A stretch of DNA of 15,651 bases from positions 1 to 15,651 of the forward strand of contig CAZFKU010000032.1 of the NCBI GenBank assembly GCA_964518835.1, given 5' to 3'. Made by a program: the position numbers and the translations under genes. A model generated the notes under the pieces. That model saw nothing but the letters and a program-made list of their open reading frames with translations. It had not been told where the DNA came from and did not search any database. Each line of letters begins with the position of its first letter. The first letter of the stretch is position 1. This document shows, in pieces, positions 13,886 through 15,651 of this stretch. The stretch comes from AB-629-J13 sp964518835. Lineage in GTDB: Bacteria > Fidelibacterota > Marinisomatia > Marinisomatales > AB-629-J13.

Positions 13886-14808
13886 CCTAAATCTTCCTGG
13901 TCTGATTGTGAATTCAGAAGATCCTCCAGACCCAATTTTTTGATCTCAAGATCTTTTACAAACTGTAGATTGACTTTCTCAAGAACCTGAGAAAAGACCG
14001 ATTTGGAGCGGCCATAAAATAAAATCACATTCCCATGTTTAGCTGGTGTAACCACGGATGGGAGCATCTCGATCTGATCAAATAAATCGTCCGTTACTTC
14101 TTCCAATTCCAACCGAAACTGGTGATACTCAACAGTAGATTCAAGCAATGTATCCAAATGCCCGTCCATCACAATTTTACCTTCATGCAGAATCAGGATA
14201 CGATCGTGGTTTTGTTCAACCTCCCTTAGGTTTTGGCTGGTATATACGATGGTCTTTTCAGGTTGAAGATTTTTTAAGATAGCCCAAATCTGTCTGGAAG
14301 AATCTGGGTCCATGAATGCTGTTGGTTCATCCAAATAAATTATGGAAACATCCATAACAAGCATCCGTAATAGCATGGCTTTTTTCTGAAGACCTGTTGA
14401 TATGTCATCGGGATATTCTTCAAGAATTTCAACTAAATTTAATTCTTCGGCATATTGGTATAGTCTGGATTGAATTAAGGCTCTATCAATGGAATACAAT
14501 GAAGCAATAAAGTGAATATTTTCTTCAATGGTCATGCCCGATTCCAAATCTGCCTGCAAAGGGATGTATCCAATTTCTTTTCTAATTTCCGCCCTTCTTT
14601 TGGTTAGATCTAATCCATCTATATACACAGAACCAAAATTTGGAATTTCGATACCCGCCATGACGTTCATCAAAGTGGACTTTCCGGCATCATTGGCTCC
14701 GATTATTGCAGTCATAGATCCTTTTTCAATCCCGAATGTGAGGTCTGCAAGGACGGTTTTCTCTCCAGCTAGTTTTCCCACTTTTTTTAAAGCAACGCTG
14801 GCTTCCAT
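13882..14808 (-). CDS. ABC transporter ATP-binding protein with atypical switch and signature
   Basis: This 308-aa nucleotide-binding subunit partners the ABC-2 permease encoded directly after it (TTGA overlap). Walker A is GANDAGKST (37-45), the Q-loop is at Q85, and Walker B is SIIYLDEPTA (155-164) with D160 and E161. Two elements are atypical. The signature LSGGQ is replaced by ISTGLQKK (136-143), and the switch His after Walker B is Gln (Q192 in YTSQNL; codon checked). ATP binding looks intact, and the hydrolysis rate may be lowered. A C-terminal extension of about 90 residues (220-308) resembles the accessory region of drug/polysaccharide-type exporters. It starts 13 bp after the polA stop and is likely co-transcribed with it. 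Confidence 0.88.
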   Translation of the reverse strand: MEASVALKKVGKLAGEKTVLADLTFGIEKGSMTAIIGANDAGKSTLMNVMAGIEIPNFGSVYIDGLDLTKRRAEIRKEIGYIPLQADLESGMTIEENIHFIASLYSIDRALIQSRLYQYAEELNLVEILEEYPDDISTGLQKKAMLLRMLVMDVSIIYLDEPTAFMDPDSSRQIWAILKNLQPEKTIVYTSQNLREVEQNHDRILILHEGKIVMDGHLDTLLESTVEYHQFRLELEEVTDDLFDQIEMLPSVVTPAKHGNVILFYGRSKSVFSQVLEKVNLQFVKDLEIKKLGLEDLLNSQSDQEDLG

Positions 14809-14821
14809 CTAAACGTCTTTC

Positions 14822-15651
14822 CTAATGTGCTTCATACCATGATCTACCCCATCCGCAATCCACAACCAGCGGAACTGACAGAGGTAGAGCATTCTCCATT
14901 TTAGTGATAATCATTTTCTTTAGTTCATTCAATTCTTCCTCGGGAAATTCAAATACCAATTCATCATGAATTTGCAATATCATTTTTGATTTAAATTTGT
15001 TTTTAATCAGTGCATTTTGAATATCAATCATTGCAAGTTTTATCATTTCAGCTGCGGTTCCCTGGATAGGCATATTTATTGCCATTCGTATCGCAGCTTG
15101 TCTGCGAATTCGGTTGTCTGAATCGATTTCCCAAACAGGACGCCGGCGACCCAGCATGGTGGAAACATATTTATGTTCCTTGGCATAATCTATAGTTTCA
15201 TCAATGTAGTTTTTTATCCCCGAATATTCATTGAAATAGGCTTGGATTATGGTTTCTGCTTCATCTCTTGGTATCCCTAATTCCTGACTGATTCTAAAAG
15301 GACCCGCACCATACATGATGCCGAAATTGATAACTTTTGCTGTTCGTCTTAACTCTGCTCGAACTTCATTCGGAGGGATTCCATAGATTGCACCGGCTGT
15401 TTTTGAATGGATATCTTCCTCCAATGAAAATGCTTCCAAAAGCCTTGGATCCTGACTCAAATGTGCCATGATTCTCAATTCGATTTGGGAATAATCAGCA
15501 GACAAAATCTGCCACCCTCTCTTTTGTGCCTGGAACGCTTTGCGGATCTCTCTTCCTTCTTCAGTACGAATGGGAATATTCTGAAAATTCGGATTGGTGC
15601 TTGAAAGCCTCCCCGTTGCAGCAATCGTTTGATTAAAAGATGAATGAATTC
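14822..15651 (-). CDS. polA: DNA polymerase I, C-terminal polymerase domain (partial)
   Basis: The reading frame stays open to the window edge, so this is the last 276 complete codons of a much longer gene, not a short protein starting at an internal Met. It encodes the polymerase fingers and palm. TGRLSSTNPNFQNIPIR lies near the window end. Motif A is SADYSQIELR (with the metal-binding Asp), the O-helix is RRTAKVINFGIMYG with Phe in the nucleotide-selecting position, and motif C is QIHDELVFE. It ends in WGRSWYEAH, close to the usual polA terminus. Whether the 5'-nuclease and 3'-exonuclease domains are present cannot be seen. It heads the operon with the ABC exporter, the deoxyribosyltransferase-like gene and alr. 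Confidence 0.96.
   Translation of the reverse strand, partial: IHSSFNQTIAATGRLSSTNPNFQNIPIRTEEGREIRKAFQAQKRGWQILSADYSQIELRIMAHLSQDPRLLEAFSLEEDIHSKTAGAIYGIPPNEVRAELRRTAKVINFGIMYGAGPFRISQELGIPRDEAETIIQAYFNEYSGIKNYIDETIDYAKEHKYVSTMLGRRRPVWEIDSDNRIRRQAAIRMAINMPIQGTAAEMIKLAMIDIQNALIKNKFKSKMILQIHDELVFEFPEEELNELKKMIITKMENALPLSVPLVVDCGWGRSWYEAH

Noticed and set aside
14822..15505. Stand-alone 227-aa polymerase starting at an internal Met
   Set aside because: The frame continues upstream to the window edge through conserved DNA polymerase I sequence (TGRLSSTNPNFQNIPIR), so the gene is simply cut by the window.

Overview
The window reads as chromosomal DNA of an AT-rich, Gram-negative-type bacterium. 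The 16S rRNA 5' end, Shine-Dalgarno-like sites and the protein families point to an uncultured FCB-type lineage, perhaps Candidatus Marinimicrobia (SAR406). That placement is an impression from sequence style, not a measured phylogeny. No tRNA, CRISPR array, insertion sequence or phage gene was seen.

Layout. Bases 1-35 are the start of a 16S rRNA gene leaving the window on the minus strand. A 302-bp divergent promoter region separates it from a plus-strand fused FAD/Fe-S dehydrogenase of the D-2-hydroxyacid (D-lactate / D-2-hydroxyglutarate) type, which starts with TTG. That gene converges, with a 6-bp gap, on a minus-strand pair: a hotdog acyl-CoA thioesterase followed by acetyl-CoA synthetase (acsA). 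A strong rho-independent terminator (about 5646-5676) isolates this metabolic block from the next one.

The middle (5699-11422, all minus strand) is the most unusual part. In transcription order it encodes: (1) a single-pass membrane protein with a cytoplasmic Ser/Thr-kinase fold and an extracytoplasmic transglutaminase-like domain; (2) an ECF-like sigma factor starting 2 bp after it; (3) a membrane-anchored M48 metalloprotease with TPR repeats (BepA-like); (4) a small secreted Ser/Lys-rich protein carrying 3.3 perfect copies of a 90-bp repeat. The kinase domain has lost the catalytic Asp of HRD (now HYR) and the Mg-binding Asp of DFG (now SFG), so it is a predicted pseudokinase. The protease gene and the repeat-protein gene each carry the same two-block 37-bp promoter-like element (27/37 identical, both blocks at the same spacing), which looks like an alternative-sigma promoter. 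The simplest model is an envelope-sensing circuit: the pseudokinase/transglutaminase protein controls the sigma factor, which then switches on the protease and the secreted protein. This is inference, but every component can be read from the sequence.

The right end (11555-15651, minus strand) is a tightly packed operon: polA (5' end outside the window), ABC ATPase, ABC-2 permease, a nucleoside 2-deoxyribosyltransferase-like protein and alanine racemase. Junctions are short gaps or overlaps (13 bp, TTGA overlap, ATGA overlap, 1 bp), so these genes are probably co-transcribed and translationally coupled.
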